In this document: positions 18,302 to 18,861 of the stretch, piece by piece
Position numbering within the stretch: position 1 is the stretch's first letter
How the letters are laid out: every line of letters starts with the position of its first letter
NCBI GenBank assembly: GCA_001953115.1
Contig: LSSL01000816.1
Coordinates: forward strand, 1 to 18,861
DNA length: 18,861 nucleotides
Origin: Smittium mucronatum
Lineage: Eukaryota; Kickxellomycota; Harpellomycetes; Harpellales; Legeriomycetaceae
Direction of reading: 5' to 3'
Made by a program: the position numbers and the translations under genes
Notes under the pieces: generated by a model
The model's database searches: none
Seen by the model: only the letters and a program-made list of their open reading frames with translations
What the model was told of the DNA's origin: nothing

Positions 18302-18861
18302 CTATCTTGAAGTATAAAAATTTGTAAAAGTTCGTTTCTCATCACTAGAGAATTGGTCGTTTATGGGATACATCAATATATTAAGTTTAGGAGTGATCAC
18401 GAGAAGGGTATTTGTAGGTATGGATATCCAGTCATTTCTTTCGAATGTTAATGGCTCAGAGGCAATAACAAAAGTTGTGTCTCTCTTATTCGATCTCACC
18501 TAAATGTATTTAATAAAAAATATACTATAAATAATTCCTTTATCTAATATTTCCATAAAAAAAAGACTAATACCATTTTGTACTGTCCATCAGAGTCTGA
18601 TTTAAATTCTGAACCAGAAGAGAAAAATAGTGAGGCGGCATCGTACTTTTTGCTTGTTATATATCTTGTGCAAACCACTGAGACCCCATCAGTTACAGCA
18701 AAGTTCATCAGAGAAGGCTAGTTTGATTTAAATTAATGGTTAATTAACATAATATAATTTTCATGATAAATTTTTAAAATGTATACTCTAGTCACGCCCT
18801 CTTCCTCAAGATATGTATTGATTGTCGCGATGGTTTTTAGCATTGCATCTTTTAGCTCTTT
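18302..18861 (-). CDS. DUG3: 3' part of a Dug3-like class II glutamine amidotransferase
   Basis: Three exons are visible: 18861-18787 (open at the window edge), 18717-18574 and 18499-18302, ending in TAG. The introns are 69 nt (18786-18718) and 74 nt (18573-18500), both GT..AG and both in phase 0. Joined, they give 138 C-terminal residues. Landmarks are LKDAMLKTIATIN, PSLMNFAVTDGVSVVCTRYI, ASLFFSSGSEF and SEPLTFERNDWISIPTN. These match the C-terminal half of the Dug3/YafJ-type Ntn amidotransferase family. In yeast, Dug3 works with Dug2 as a cytosolic glutathione-degrading enzyme that splits the gamma-glutamyl bond. The N-terminal catalytic cysteine would lie beyond the window, so activity cannot be judged. 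The final PINDQF-containing tail is complete. The same-strand OPT gene downstream suggests a linked peptide/glutathione uptake theme. Confidence 0.85.

Overview
This window looks like nuclear DNA of an AT-rich fungus. Genes are spaced by AT-rich intergenic DNA. Most are interrupted by short GT..AG introns of roughly 60 to 210 nt. The gene set (an OPT-family oligopeptide transporter, a Dug3-type glutamine amidotransferase, Pso2/Snm1, and an MCM-binding protein) fits a fungus. An early-diverging lineage is plausible, but that is an inference from composition and gene content, not a proven placement.

Layout: The left edge (1-241, minus) holds the start of a gene cut by the window end. Positions 242-2219 are mostly non-coding. 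They contain two 163-bp elements in opposite orientation, each bounded by TTAA-like sites with CCCTTTC...GAAAGGG ends, as expected of piggyBac-type MITEs. They also contain a short open frame at 1823-2020 that reads like a 3'-terminal coding exon of an unknown gene. Positions 2220-6213 (plus) encode a seven-exon Pso2/SNM1 DNA cross-link repair nuclease of about 1128 residues. After a 1.5-kb AT-rich convergent spacer, 7750-10341 (minus) is an uninterrupted 863-codon gene whose N-terminal zinc ribbon and OB-like segment resemble DDIAS/noxin and the RPA1 C-terminal domain. It is divergent from a 13-exon MCM-binding protein gene (MCMBP/ETG1 family, about 562 residues) at 11165-13842 (plus). Positions 14640-17061 (minus) hold a two-exon OPT transporter of 755 residues. 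The right edge (18302-18861, minus) holds the last three exons of a Dug3-like enzyme.

Functional reading: The window contains two themes. The left and centre carry three genome-maintenance genes side by side: cross-link repair, a candidate single-stranded-DNA-type OB protein, and an MCM2-7 partner. The right end pairs an oligopeptide/glutathione-type transporter with a Dug3-type glutathione-degrading enzyme, which could form an import-and-degrade route for glutathione or small peptides. The splice models were built by eye from frame continuity, GT/AG sites and family alignment. They are strong where conserved motifs cross the junction and weaker at SNM1 intron 2 and MCMBP intron 1.
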